From Liolophura sinensis (Eukaryota > Mollusca > Polyplacophora > Chitonida > Chitonidae), in the NCBI RefSeq assembly GCF_032854445.1, contig NC_088300.1, positions 32,593,608 to 32,657,607 of the forward strand: a stretch of DNA of 64,000 bases, read 5' to 3'. Within the stretch, counting starts at the first letter, position 1, and every line of letters begins with the position of its first letter. Below the pieces are notes generated by a model, which saw only the letters and a program-made list of their open reading frames with translations, searched no databases and was not told the origin of the DNA. Both the position numbers and the translations under genes were made by a program. Of this stretch, positions 48,501-59,644 are shown in pieces.

Positions 48501-51500
48501 CTTTTCCATTCAGTGTGTTAGCATATTAAAGTTGTAAGTAACATGGATACGGAAAAATACATATATTCTAATTTTCTTATTTTACTAATATTTTTCACCT
48601 TTCAGAATTATTACACAATTATAAAGAAATTTCCTTTCAAAACGTTTTTTATCCCACACGTTTTTGACCAAGTCAGTTTTGATACAAACACATTTATCAA
48701 CTGGTTTCTAAATCACATAAAAGATGCATATTAACTTTTAATATGTGATACTTTTCCCAAAATATACGTCCTGTTTTCAAAACGGTACCTTTTTTGTTTT
48801 TTTTTTTGGGTAAAAATCATGAAATGTGATTTTACCTTGAACACCTGTTGTTGGGTATACGGCCATTTCCCCAGTAAGTTATCACTGTAGTTTGTACATG
48901 TCTCCAAGCCATGAGAGTCATCACTGCCACCACTACTATGGCCTCTGCATGAAACAACCCAGGTGACGTGTACAAGTTGTTGTTGTAGCAAATATTATCA
49001 CTTGCTTAATGGGACACAGAATCGACTACGACTGGCTGACAGTGGAGATGACATTATCTGGGTTAAACGCTCCAGCTTTTGTCATTCTTACATAAATCTG
49101 CCATACCTAAAACTCAGCTTAGGCTAGGCAGTGCCTTGACTTGCTTGTCTCTTGCACCAGGCAATCAAAAACAATTTTGTATCCCTTCAAGGTTGAATAT
49201 TTGATTTTTTTTGTTGATATTATCAATATTGCATTATATTATCAATATTACATTATATTATTACATCAGGGGAGGCCTCTGTGGCTCAGTTTGTTAGCGT
49301 GCTAGCGCAGTGTAATGACCCAGGAGCCTCTCACCATGTGGTTGCTGTGAGTTCAAGTCCAGCTCATGCTGACTTCCTCTCCGGCAGTAAGTGGGAAGGT
49401 CTGCCAGCAACCTGCAGATGCCTGTGGGTTTCCTCTGGGCTTCGCCCGGTTTTCTTCCACCATACTGCTGGTGGCCCTTGTATAAGTGAAATATTCTTGA
49501 GTACGGTGTAAAACACCAATCAAATAAATAAATATTACATCAGGGCTTAACATACCTTTTTACCCTTTAAAAAGTAATATAATGGTCCATATCATAGTAG
49601 ATGGTTCAAGTTACAAAACTTCATTTTGATATGAATTGTAATTAAAATGTAAAATACAAGTAATTTACACGAAAAGACAACAAATAATATAACTTTGGTT
49701 ATTTTGGAAGAGGGGTGGAAACAGATCTAAATGGCCAGCCATAATTTTCTGATGTGCTTGGCAACTCTTGTTAACATCAGCAGAAACAGCTGTGTTCTAA
49801 GTTATAGAAAAAAAATTGCTTCTGACTGATTGAACTGATAACATGGGAGAGCTTTTCGATGTTCTCAATGTGGGCATTTTGCTTACTTTGCACTACGATA
49901 TCTCAGTTATGCAACATTATAAAGACAAAGGTATACTTTTAAACTTTTATAAGAGATACTTTATGAATGTGTACATAATATATATATATACACACATTTG
50001 GTTCAAGGTTGTCTTTTCTTTTACCATTCATGACAAAGAATGACAATACGCATAATGAATGTATTACATGGTCTAACGTCAAAAAGACTGAAAACAAAAC
50101 TTTGTCCACCACATCGTATTGTAAGCTATAGTTTACTTATCTTTTAAGAATAAACAGTTTACTCTTTGATCCTAAACTTGTTGATTAATTTTTGCAAATT
50201 TGTACACTCAATACTTGTACTCACTGGATTTTGATATTGGCACAACTGACATAGGTCTTACACGTTCCATTTGGTTCTTGACATGGTAACTCTATAACAA
50301 ATAAACAGTACACACGTAAATACAAGTGCTCAGTTTTACATTTCAGTTATTTACTTATTTGATTGGACATTAATACACTTTGCCATACTCAACAGTTTTT
50401 CACCTGCGTGTGCATCACAGGGAGGAAAGGGGACATATTTAGGAATGGAGGAAACCAGGGTGACCATGTGAAGAAACAACGATGCAAGTAAGAAATCAAA
50501 GACCTCAGTAGTAAACCAAGATGTCCTTAGGAAACCAAAATGCCGCTAGGAAACCAAGGAGCGTGTAAGAAACCAGGATGCTTTAGGAAACTAAAATGTC
50601 TTCAGGAAACCAGAGCCGCTAGGTAACCAGGCTGCTGCTGGGAAAAAAGGGTACCAAGGTGGCCTGAGGAAACCACTGCCTTCTACCAGGTACCTGACAA
50701 ATCTCCTGACTTTTTTGCTTTGAGGATCATCTAGTGAATGCATTCATAGCACTGTATCTATATGCATTCTGAATGCACACTGCTAGCAAAAGCCTTATGA
50801 GATGTCAGCGTGGTCACACTTGGCCAGAATAAAATGCTATGTTTCAAATGCATTTTACAAATTTTTAAAAATTCTAAAAAAAGAAATTAAACTATTTTCC
50901 ACGAGTGATCAGTGGTTGTTCATCTGACATATGATTCATATTAGTGCTTTTCTTTGCCTCTAACAATTAAAGCCACAATCCCTCGGGGCTTGTCAGTAAT
51001 TCATGCTGATATATCTGTTCTTCCTTGTCAGAGCCCTGCTAACGGACAATGATGAATATGTGGCAATACTTCAACCATATACCATGGCGAGACAAGATGT
51101 ATTAAGATAACACACGTACATGTGGGCTCCATAAGGGCTCAAGGGTTTTTAAGGTTACTTGGGTCACAAAGACTGTTTTGAGACAGCATTGTTCACAAGA
51201 AAATATAAGGTTGTGGCTTACTCGACATTGGTACTTTATCCAGGGTTATAAAGCTCAGCTTGAGGTAACACAGTTCACAAGAGACATCTGGAATGTTTAC
51301 TGTCACATAATATGTGCTCTTTGTACAATGTCCTATGGGATAGACACTGTCCTGTTAAAGAAAAAAAATAGTAAAATCTGTACTTGTACATCATAAAATT
51401 TTGGTTTTTCAAACTACGCGGACTAACTAATAACAAAGAGCAGAAAAATCTTCACAAGAACATCTTGATGCAAAGTTAGGCCTAGTGCATAAAGCGCCAA

Positions 51501-54500
51501 CAGAACATTTACCTGCAGTATGATCTTTATCATCCAAATATATTTATGTTGCCTGAAATATAGAAATTTAAAATCCTTCGAATTTCCTTGTTTCCCTTGT
51601 TATTAAGGAAATTCGTGTAGCTATTACAGCCATTGTATAGGACTTGAATTTATAATGTGACTAAAAGCTAATCCTTTGCCTGATTACAACGGTTCTAGTA
51701 ATCTTGAACAGATATTTTAATGTCTCTGAAAAGTACAGGTAGGATGACTTCCTACTGCAAAAATTTGAGTTTCAGCCTTTAACTAACTCATCTTGCTATT
51801 CAAATTTTTTGGACAAATACATGTAATTGTTCTAGGAAAGCTCACCACTAGCATTGTATTTCCATGTATTGAAATATGGAATTTTGATGTGTGAAAACTT
51901 CTCAATCAATAATAATAAAGAGACTCTAATTAAAAATACTGAATTTTGAATAACTATAAGCTTTTAAGCTTCCCTTCCACAAAAAAAACAAAAAACAAAA
52001 GCCAGAACAAAAGCCAGAACAATTTCCCTAACTTCACATTGTTCAAAAAAGATGTTTTCCAACCATTTTCATTTTAGCACAGATTAATGGTACATATTTT
52101 AGTAAATTATTAATGTGCTATTTCCAAAAAACGCAGTATTATCCCCAACACTGAAAATCCTGTACTTAAGGGCCCTTAATAACCTCCTTTTCAAGGGATT
52201 GACAGCCTTTTAACAAATCTTCAGTAATTTCAAGGATTTTCAGAACCAGTAGGAGCGGTAATTAGTGTGGTTAGATGTAGTGTTGTATATGCTAACATTA
52301 GTAGTGGCTAGGAATAAATGTACCTTGAACAAAAAATTATTCAAAGATATTTAATGCTCGGCATACACTTTCGACAGTTGGTCACAGTTGCTGATGGCTT
52401 TAACTTTAAGACTGAACCGCATACATGTATGTAATAAATGGTTTACTGCTCGATTTAAGTTGCGTTTTCATTTCATACACACCAGCTATTATGACATTAC
52501 GATTTATTTGAGTTCAAGCTCAACACTTAATACTATGAGTATTTGACAAGAGCTTACCTTGCAGCCTGGGTTGTCCACAGAGGCCATGTTATTATGAGGT
52601 ATATGGTTGAGCAGAGAACACCAATGGGTGTCATTATCATAGGAATGAAGGCTAATATGGAATGGAGAGTCTACAAGCAAAGCAAATATTTGTCTAAATC
52701 TGTCATCTTCAAAAAAGATACACTGTACATGCAACTTACTCAAAATACACTCAAACAGAAATCTTTTGAACATGCGTAGTGAAATGTTTCTCAAGTGAAA
52801 TGTTCTCTCAAATGAGGAGTTTCAGGGTCAAGCTTTTTTGTCGTTAAAGGTAAGAACAGTCCTACTGTATCAAGTCACTTTTAGCTCGTTTCGGGCTCCT
52901 GACGTCAGATGGCGCTAATCGCTTCAGCCGGAGGGGCAGGCAAAGTATAAATTCACCAGATCAAATGAGGTGACATCATCCCTAACCTGGGGACATTGTT
53001 TCCGATATGTAACCGTTACGGTTTCATTTGTGCGTGTCTTTCTGTGCATATGCCACAGTTGTGTTATACACTGTCACGTCAAATTCTAGCGTTAACATAT
53101 CACAACAACCCTTTAATACATAATACTTTGTTGGTAGGCTTCCCCTGTTAGTATATATAAATGACCAATCATAGGGAAGATAGCTCTATAGTGGGGTCAC
53201 ATTCAAGGTAAGTAGGCTCTTCCAGGTCAAGCTCTTTTGTCGTTAAAGGTAAAAAGAGTCCTACTGTAAGTGACTGGTGAAAAACGTTATGCAACCTTCG
53301 TGAACAATAATTTACTGATCACTGTCTCACTGTGTTTGGGAGGCACAACTGACTCATCCTTCCGTTAGAAACCCAAGTTTACAAAAATTCAGCTCCTAAA
53401 TTTTTTGCATTGTTTGTTCTACTCTAAATAAATTCTTGTGAAGCTTTTATCAGACACCCAATCAGTAACAGTTGCCGAACATTTTGGAAAGGTCACATGA
53501 TACAGTAGGACTTTTTTACCTTTGTCAATAAAAAGAGTTTAGGATAAATCTCTGCAGGGATATGCTAAGTCTATTTTCCTTCATGGGCTCATCCTTAGTT
53601 TCCACACACATAAACTTCCCCAATATAAGTGAAGCATTTTTGATCACAGCAAAAAACAAATAATTTCAGCCTATAACTGAACTCCCAAAACACACAAAAT
53701 GGCAGTTCACTTTACTATATGTACTCACTGTTATCTGTTTTTTTTTTTTTTTTTGATGAGTTGTCTCTTAGAATATATCAAAATCTTCCAAAGTTTCTTC
53801 CAAAATCTGCATCTAACTGCATGAAGTATGAAATGTGTAGGCTTACAGACCTGTATGAAAATGGGTTTCTTCAAAGCGAACAGTTAAAGGCCCAGGGGAG
53901 ACAACTGTTACATCTTCATCCCTTTGGCTGTCCTCTGGGTTACCAAGGCCACAGGCACCATTTTGCTACAAAGACACATCCACTCGTGAGAATGTTATTG
54001 CGGGCTATTACCCTAATTCTTCAACCTTTTCGCATATGAAAGAGCAAATTTCAGTGTAATTTATGCACATCGAGATACATGTACCACCACTAACAATTAC
54101 CTTTTAAACATTGATTCAAATACACAATACACTAACTTGTGAATTTTGTAATTTATGGTAATTTATATGAACACAGCACATCAACAATGGTGCATTCCCC
54201 CTCACGATATTTTGCTATTTTTTTTAGAAAAACAGTACCCCAACATTGCTTGTAATGATGCTGGGGGCATCATATACACTGGCATAAGCTAAAAAATATG
54301 TGAAATTCTTCACTGGTAGTTAAGTATATCAAGTTCACAAATCAACAAGGTGACATGCCAAGCCAGTGACAAGCATGTGACAAAATCTGAAATGACCACA
54401 CTACATGTGTACTGAACATGGAAAAAACACACAGCCTCATCCAGAACACTAGCTGTGCTAAGTAATTATTAAATATTCTGATATCTAAAAATAGACACAC

Positions 54501-57500
54501 ACATCAAGCCAGATTTTCAAGCAGTAAGCTCAACTGCCATATTCAATTCTGGAGGTGTCAAACACCATCTTGAAACCCTCCAAAAACACACTGTTTATCT
54601 CATCTAAATGTACATGTACACATATCTTATGTTAAAATGCTTCATATCATTAACATTTAAGCAAAGGTAAATTTGAGTGAGTGCTTGGGGTTTAATGTCA
54701 TACTTAACAATTTTTCAGTCATACGACGACGAGGTAAATTTGACATAGCACAGTACTAATAGTGTTCACAAACATGTACATTGTAAATAGATATAGTAGG
54801 CGTTTTGACTGGATACCCTACACCCTTATATTAAAGACACTCAGTATTCAGTATAAAATCTAGCTAAAGGCTGGTTTGTCACGCTCGGGTCAACCAGGTA
54901 CATGAAGTAATCAAAACACCCAGTGACCTCTCGTTACCTGGAACGTAACAAGGCCTTTGTTCACGTGTTCGGGAACAGTTCATTTCTATAAAACATGGTA
55001 AACATTTTAACCATTTAGAGATCCGCTTACTGCGTTTACCGCAAGGTAATTAAGGTTTACTCAGTGTACATTCTGTGAGTGAACATGTATGTGCAAAATT
55101 GAAAAGCTGGTTTTCCTTTTCCTTTCCTACCAAACGTAATGTACGCACAATTCAGGTCCAAGCTGTACACTCTATCATTCATTCCTGCCTTTTCAATAAT
55201 GTTTCATGAGCAAACTAGTACTGCATTACTCATGCACTGCAAGAGAACAATGTCGACTTCAGCACGCTTCTCAAGCTGTTTTAATTACACGTACCTGGCA
55301 GTTTAAGCGTGCTATAATTTTAAGGAACAAGCCCTATAGAACAGGACAGCAGAAATCTGAGTGTTATCTTGTACTCCTCATTATCTGTGTCCTGTATCTG
55401 TATCCTACTGTACACTTGCTGTCTAATGGTTTATTCCTGCTTGATAGGCTGGAAGGTCCTTGACCAGTAAGATCAATGAATCAATCTTGCTCCTGATTTT
55501 TGCTGAGGCTTTATGTCAGGGGGTTTTGTCTGACACCTGGCTGAGGGCAGTGGTTTCCTCCAGTTTCTGACTGGATTCTTCCACATGTAAAACATGACTG
55601 CCTTTGTACATGTACATAATATTACATCCTGTATTTCACCTCAAAACTGGTATGTAAAAATACACTTTAATTTCAAAAACGTATGAAGGCCTCAAATGAT
55701 AATCATGACGCCAACACTTAAATTTCTGTGATATTAACTTCAAAAAAAACAAACAAAACAACAACCTTAAATGGCCTTATAAGACAGACAAACAAATCAG
55801 AATTAAGCAAAATGTGTCTGTTAATCTTAACATGAGATATTCTTCTGTACAGCATTGTACATCTCCTTACACCGCTCACATTATAACATGCCTGTGCATG
55901 TATGTGTGCATATATATCTTGCCTAATTCATGAACACACGCTCATTCGGCCTGCCCGTTTCGTCTTAATTACTGGATTCACGTAACAATAATACCCATTC
56001 ATCAGAGCAACACATTTTATCCTGCATGTCTTACTGCTTAAGTAAGTAATACAAGTTTAAACCTTCTTATCCTTTATAGAGAGCAACGTATCCAATCCTT
56101 CTTATAATCCCTTAATAAAACAGCACGTTGTACCCTATTAATCCCTTGATAAGTGCAGTTTTCAAAAAGAACACCACATATAAATACAAAAACAGCATCT
56201 TTGATCCCTTTTTTTATCGCTTGATTTAAACACATTCTAACCTACAATCAGAAAACAAAGAAGCAGAAAACTGAAAAAGGCTAACTTATTTTTTTTACTA
56301 CAGGTATATATATATGTGTATGTATGTATGTATGTACCTTGCTCAGTATTAACTTAAGAGGTAAGTAACTGATTACAAGGCTTACTTTACTAAGTAGGCT
56401 TAAAGACTAAGTGATGTACCTGTACAGGTACATTAATGGGGTCAAGACCCCTGGAGGCTCTTCATGTATTAAACCTTGCACTAAATACAAGTCAACCGGG
56501 AACAGGTGACCTGCAGCCACAGGTATGGTGTTTTCATGAATGACTGCTCATACTACAATACATGTACCTATTTAAAGGTTTGGAGTCCACTTCATTACAC
56601 AGCGTAGTTTACATAGCTTACATCATCATATAGATCTGCATATATATTGCCCTATTCATGAATACACAATCATCCAGCCATAATTACTGGGTTCATGCAG
56701 CCAAATTCCAAGCTATTAACATGTACATTGTATTTAACCTGCTACAATAGTAGTTTTACTCCTAATGGAAATCTGTGTCTAGTTGTAAATAAGTCCTGAT
56801 GTCATTTACTTGTATGTTGAACGTGGCAATGTCAAGTCAATGCCTGTTCACTGTTTGATGACATACATGTAAGCGCAGACAAAAGAATTTATTTTTCTTT
56901 TTATTTGATTGTTGTTTAATGCCCAGGCACAACAAACACACTGGATACGAATACCCGATATAATAATTGTAACTCAAGTATGCTTGTTCAAATATGTTTG
57001 TTTAAATCATTAAAACAAGCATATACCTGGCATAACACTGAAAATAATTATTGGCCACTCTTTTTTAAAATTAGTTTTAGCTTTTTATCACTGAACACAG
57101 ACCTGAAATATTTATCAAATTATATTGCCAACAAAATCCTGAAAATTTGCATCCCTGTCTAAAGGCAAATTCCCTGCATTTCTTCCGCCTTGATTGCTAA
57201 GACGGAACATTACATGTACACTGAATCGCAATGTACATTTAAGTTGGACACAATAGCACAAAGATAATTGATAATTTTGAATGTGCAAAAGTGTATAAAA
57301 CAACAACGACAAAATTATAATAATCTCATTATTATTATTAATCATTATGTTATGCACATGTAGTATGATGCAAAAAAAATGCAGAAATATAATGGTTATG
57401 TACCTGGCTTTAATAAAATGTCAAAAGTGTGTCACAAACTGATTTATTTATTTATTTGATTGACGTTTTACTTTGAGCTTGTACTCAAGAATTCATATTA

Positions 57501-59338
57501 CGTGATAGCTGCTGCCTTGTGGTGGGAGGAACCCACGCTCTTAGACATGACAGTCTGCAGGCTGCTGACAGAGGCTGTTGACACACACGACCGTAACAAA
57601 TTGTAGTGTTATTACAAGTATTTTAGCCATCCTGTACAAAAAGGGCAGTAAAAATTCACAACAGCAGTGACATGACATTGTCCTGGCTAAGTGAATGACT
57701 CATGTTAAAAGGCTGGGTTTCGAGAATTTGACCGACCGAAAGCCTAGCAGAAAAAACAGCGCGACTTCCAGAGCTGTTTGCCACAGCTAAAAAATGTACT
57801 AATGATACATGCACTTTTAACTGAGCCTCGAAAAAAGAAAAAATGCTGCATTATTATCATAATCATCTTACTGATTTTCCTTAAATTGACACCATACTTG
57901 ATTATTTTGTAAGTTAGCAGAATACTGTAAAATGTGTTTGATATAAATTCTTATCACCTGCTTTATCATGCCTGCTGACTGATAAAAACTTTGGAGAAAC
58001 TTAAATGAATAAACATCGAGCTGGAGGGAACATAACCATGAATAATGTGATTTTATTTCGCTCCTTGGTATTTACAAACACTACAGAAGAATATATCAGT
58101 TTACACAAGTTACTTTAAAGGCAAAGAAAACACTAAAATGAAGTATATATGAGATGAAAGACCAGGAAAACACTTCAACTTCTTTGAATTTTTCCAAGTG
58201 AAAGCAACATGTAAAACATATTTTCTTACCGCTGTTTGTCTTTAATTTATAGTTGTAAGTGTAATGGAAATTACTGTATTTCTGGTGAAATCTGTATGCC
58301 CCCTCAATTGGTTTTTCCATTCTGCTATTGACTTTGATTATGATTCTTTGTCTTCTGCACAAATCATGAAACAGGTGTTACTTTACACTACATTTTGACA
58401 GTTTATTTCAATGGGAAAAGGTTCCCTATTTCAACAGCCATGGAAGCCAGTGTGTGTATACTGTTTCTTTAGTGTCTACTATAGGAGCTATTGAGTTGAT
58501 GGGTCATACACTTACTCCACTACATGCCCCAACAAAGGATGAAATGGTAGGAATTAAATCCATGTCCATGTAGTGAGAAGAGGATTTCTATGCCTATAGG
58601 CCCAATAAACATTGGGTCTCACAAGTCCACGCAGATATCGATGAGACTTGAGGAAGCTTTCGCAAAATACCGCAGCCAAAAGATGTGATTTTATGTTAGG
58701 TGCCAACAGCGTCATTGAGTCGACAGAGACATGTGTATTTAATCTAGCAACTACTGTAAAATAATGTCTTTTATATACGTTAACTTGCGCCTCTCTTACT
58801 GATATCCGACATCTGCGTGAACTGTCGAGATCACTGAAACGCCGATTGGGCTTATTGATATTGTTTGTTTTTTTTGTTCTAAGTCTAAAGAGCTACATGT
58901 AAGTTACCTGCTCAATTTCGATAGCTTTCCTCTGCCTTACATATGTACACTAATGTACAAATGGAGGCCTACCGTAGTTTACATTCACTGTACTGTACAG
59001 ACTGCAGCCTATATAAGTTATAACTAAATCAGGATGATCTCATACCGTAGGCCTACCAGCAGGATATCAAGAGTGTCGGACTCGGAGATCAAAAATAGCC
59101 GGCATGGTGACAGTTAGTGCACACGGCATCTCCGCATGATTCACCTGCCCTGTCTACAGATATAGAATGATAGAGCAGGGATAATGCCGACAAAACCTAC
59201 CTGGTCTTCCGTTAGGTCTGTTCTTGGGCTTCGCGGGCGGGGACATACAAAACGGACATGGCTGTGGACTAGAGGTACGATTAAAATAACAATCAGACAG
59301 CCCCGCAGCCTCCCAAAGTCCCTCATCACACCCATCAA
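33340..59338 (-). CDS. Type I membrane protein: LPMO-like domain, CHRD-like repeats, cupredoxin-like domain
   Basis: Exons from 5' to 3' on -: 59338-59201, 53965-53851, 52670-52558, 51351-51222, 50291-50225, 48944-48836, 48434-48346, 47457-47316, 46816-46745, 46130-45981, 45095-44927, 43548 (or 43512)-43361, 41554-41475, 40455-40372, 40129-39980, 39641-39537, 38711-38666, 38433-38319, 37866-37734, 36735-36592, 34928-34806, 34169-34001, 33548-33340 (TGA). Phases agree at every junction except 44927/43548, where an exon may be missing. The product is about 940 residues. A signal peptide ends at LVHS, followed by HVRFVCPRPRSP. The ectodomain has many N-glycosylation sites (NYS, NKT, NLS, NIT, NET, NNS). 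A helix, AVGAIIGGSFLAVVSLLLIAL, precedes a basic tail DRRRKVRSK. Domain calls are by motif recognition, not search. A role in copper or matrix chemistry at the cell surface is inference. Confidence 0.88.
34001..34928 (-). other. Exons for phytocyanin/cupredoxin-like domain
   Basis: Two exons (34928-34806 and 34169-34001) give FNVAWDLQNAPL, VVVGDVVIFTYG, ETIYRL, SCDFSDARM, EPGEFYYASEQNCN and LYMTVTV. That is the strand order of plastocyanin-like phytocyanins, with the two cysteines placed as in their conserved disulfide. Positions that normally hold copper-binding His, Cys, His and Met appear replaced, so copper binding is doubtful. Confidence 0.72.
34585..34690 (+). mobile_element. MITE-like element, family B, partial
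   Basis: Left end only: CCCTAACTCCTCAACATTTTC, GTGAAAGGGCAGC, AATTTATACACC and TTAGGAGACA match the copy at 37119-37323. Confidence 0.5.
35117..35410. repeat. Dispersed repeat, family E, copy 1
   Basis: Shares TTATTTTGGAAGAGG, GATGTGTTTGGTAACTCT and other segments with 49694-49850, both in introns of the minus-strand gene. Class unknown. Confidence 0.45.
35488..35738 (-). mobile_element. Full-length SINE with 14-bp target-site duplication
   Basis: Flanked by perfect TATAAACAATTTAC at 35474-35487 and 35739-35752. It contains the whole tRNA-like head (reading from the other strand, ATGGCTCAGTTGGTTAGTGC as A box and GTGAGTTCAAGTCT as B box), the body and an (AAATA)n tail. A short deletion near the tail removes the AAATATTCTTG-proximal part. 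Confidence 0.95.
37119..37323. mobile_element. MITE-like element, family B, best copy
   Basis: About 205 bp. The left end ATTCCTGAACCTTTTCGCAT is an inverted repeat of the right end ATGCAAAAAGGTTGAAGAAT. No coding sequence. Other copies or parts occur at 13737, 34585, 40574, 47048 (inverted) and 54007. Confidence 0.75.
37384..37561 (-). mobile_element. SINE, 5'-truncated, with target-site duplication
   Basis: Flanked by ATTCCTGGTTTA (37372-37383) and ATTCCTGATTTA (37562-37573), one mismatch. Diverged body; ends at AGCCAGCATAAGCTGGAC before the tRNA head. Confidence 0.88.
38819..39087 (-). mobile_element. Full-length SINE with 13-bp target-site duplication
   Basis: Flanked by TTATGTTACTTGT (38806-38818) and TTATGTTACTCGT (39088-39100). 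Includes head, body and T-rich tail complement; about 269 bp. It is in the intron between exons 39641-39537 and 38711-38666. Confidence 0.95.
40574..40803. mobile_element. MITE-like element, family B
   Basis: Ends TTTCTCAACCTTTTCATAT and ATGAAAAAGATGAAGAATTA form the inverted repeat. Internal GGGCTTCACAAACAGTATGA and AATGCTTGAATGAACA match other copies. Confidence 0.7.
41785..41918. repeat. Two-copy tandem duplication, about 70 bp
   Basis: GGCCAGACTTTTGTCCAG ... TCGACCAATCAAAAACCCTG is repeated at once as GGCCAGACTTTTGTTCAA ... TCGACCAATCGAAAACCCTG. It lies in an intron of the minus-strand gene. Confidence 0.85.
43664..43775 (+). mobile_element. SINE 3' fragment
   Basis: Body end and tail only: CCCACCATAATGCTGGTTGC through GAGTACGGTGTAAAACACC to AAATAAATAAATAAA. 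Confidence 0.85.
43871..44030 (-). mobile_element. SINE, diverged, reverse orientation
   Basis: TTAATTGGTGTTTTACGCTG, a diverged body, CAGGTTGCTGGAAGACCAGAC, and a short piece of the head. It lies 95 bp from the opposite-oriented fragment at 43664-43775. Confidence 0.8.
46135..46210. repeat. TCAAAA/GATTTT simple repeat at a splice acceptor
   Basis: About 75 bp of TCAAAA-type units. On the minus strand it reads (GATTTT)n and runs directly into GCAG and exon 46130-45981, so it supplies that exon's pyrimidine tract. Confidence 0.9.
47048..47265. mobile_element. MITE-like element, family B, inverted copy
   Basis: Ends ACTCCTCAACTTTTG and GAAAAAGGTGAAGATGA form the inverted repeat. Internal ATGCATAAATTCCACTGAAA is the reverse complement of the internal segment in other copies. 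Confidence 0.6.
49272..49532 (+). mobile_element. Full-length SINE with 13-bp target-site duplication
   Basis: Flanked by TATTACATCAGGG at 49259-49271 and 49533-49545. It shows the head GAGGCCTCTGTGGCTCAG, a B-box GTGAGTTCAAGTCC, the body and an AAATAAATAA tail. It lies in the intron 48945-50224 of the minus-strand gene and is the best reference copy. Confidence 0.95.
50450..50680. repeat. Degenerate ~20-bp minisatellite
   Basis: Roughly ten loosely conserved units around AGGAAACCAAGATGCCNCT, with variants such as AGAAACCAGGATGC and AGGTAACCAGGCTGC. Intronic in the minus-strand gene. Confidence 0.75.
52826..53545. mobile_element. MITE-like element, family C, or nested pair
   Basis: The left end contains AAAGGTAAGAACAGTCCTAC followed by TGTATCA; the right end at 53497-53545 carries its inverse (TGATACAGTAGGACTTTTTT). 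A direct extra copy of the left end occurs at 53217-53272. Either one 720-bp element or a 320-bp element inserted in another. Confidence 0.5.
54007..54071 (+). mobile_element. MITE-like family B end fragment
   Basis: Well-preserved left end: ATTCTTCAACCTTTTCGCAT, GAAAGAGCAAATTTCAGTG, AATTTATGCACAT, then unrelated DNA. It lies 40 bp upstream of exon 53965-53851, on the intron side. Confidence 0.65.
54072..59200 (-). other. Large first intron of the minus-strand gene
   Basis: About 5.1 kb with no exon recognised. It holds a short fragment of the CACTCACT-tailed repeat in reverse (54668-54735, GAGTGAGTGCTTGGGGTTTA) and a degenerate SINE (57441-57600). Confidence 0.65.
57441..57600 (-). mobile_element. 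SINE, old and degenerate
   Basis: TTATTTATTTGATTGACGTTTT, GTACTCAAGAATTCATATTA, GGTGGGAGGAACCCACG and CAGGCTGCTGACAGAGG follow the SINE body with many changes. Confidence 0.7.
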
Positions 59339-59644
59339 GACTAGGGTTTATCGAGACGGTACGGGAAAGGTGCAAAAATGCCGCTTTCTTACATGGCGGA
59401 AATGAAACCAGCTTCTTATACGCGCATGCGTACAGTTGGTTCACGCGAACCTTTGTCACGCACCAGTGATTTTGAATTGTCAGGCGGCTCCAGGGTAATT
59501 TCAGTACCGTGTCACAAAAGATCACTCATTGCACAGTTAATCTTAATACCTGACAACGTTAATGAAGTCGTTGTATTTCAAAAGACTGAGTCTTCCACTT
59601 TTAAAATAAACTCTTGAACTCTTGAGAATGAACTTGAAGGAGGC

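Larger units (their letters stand above)
48836..59338 (-). other. Exons 1-6: signal peptide and LPMO-like copper domain
   Basis: The start at 59338 (MMGVMRDFGRLRGCL) gives a signal peptide whose predicted cleavage leaves histidine 27 as the first residue (HVRFVCPRPRSPRTDL). Next come a NGACG motif and FEETHFHTDSPFHISL, then LLNHIPHNN, a VNIPDVSCELCYLKL strand with paired cysteines, and TYVSCANIKI. This order (N-terminal His, GPCG-like motif, ETxxH, PFxIAL, DHIPH, xIPDxxCxxCxLQL, YxSCAxI) is what I recall of LPMO-like secreted proteins with a copper histidine brace. His27 and His81 or His83 are candidate ligands. The fit is strong by eye; enzymatic activity is not shown. Confidence 0.72.

Noticed and set aside
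49272-49359. tRNA-like sequence with A and B boxes
   Set aside because: Part of the SINE head, not a functional tRNA: no clean cloverleaf or anticodon stem and it is repeated in other copies.
59154-59525. 123-codon open frame on - overlapping exon 1 of the large gene
   Set aside because: Shifted frame; the 59338 frame has the signal peptide and the phase that joins exon 53965-53851.
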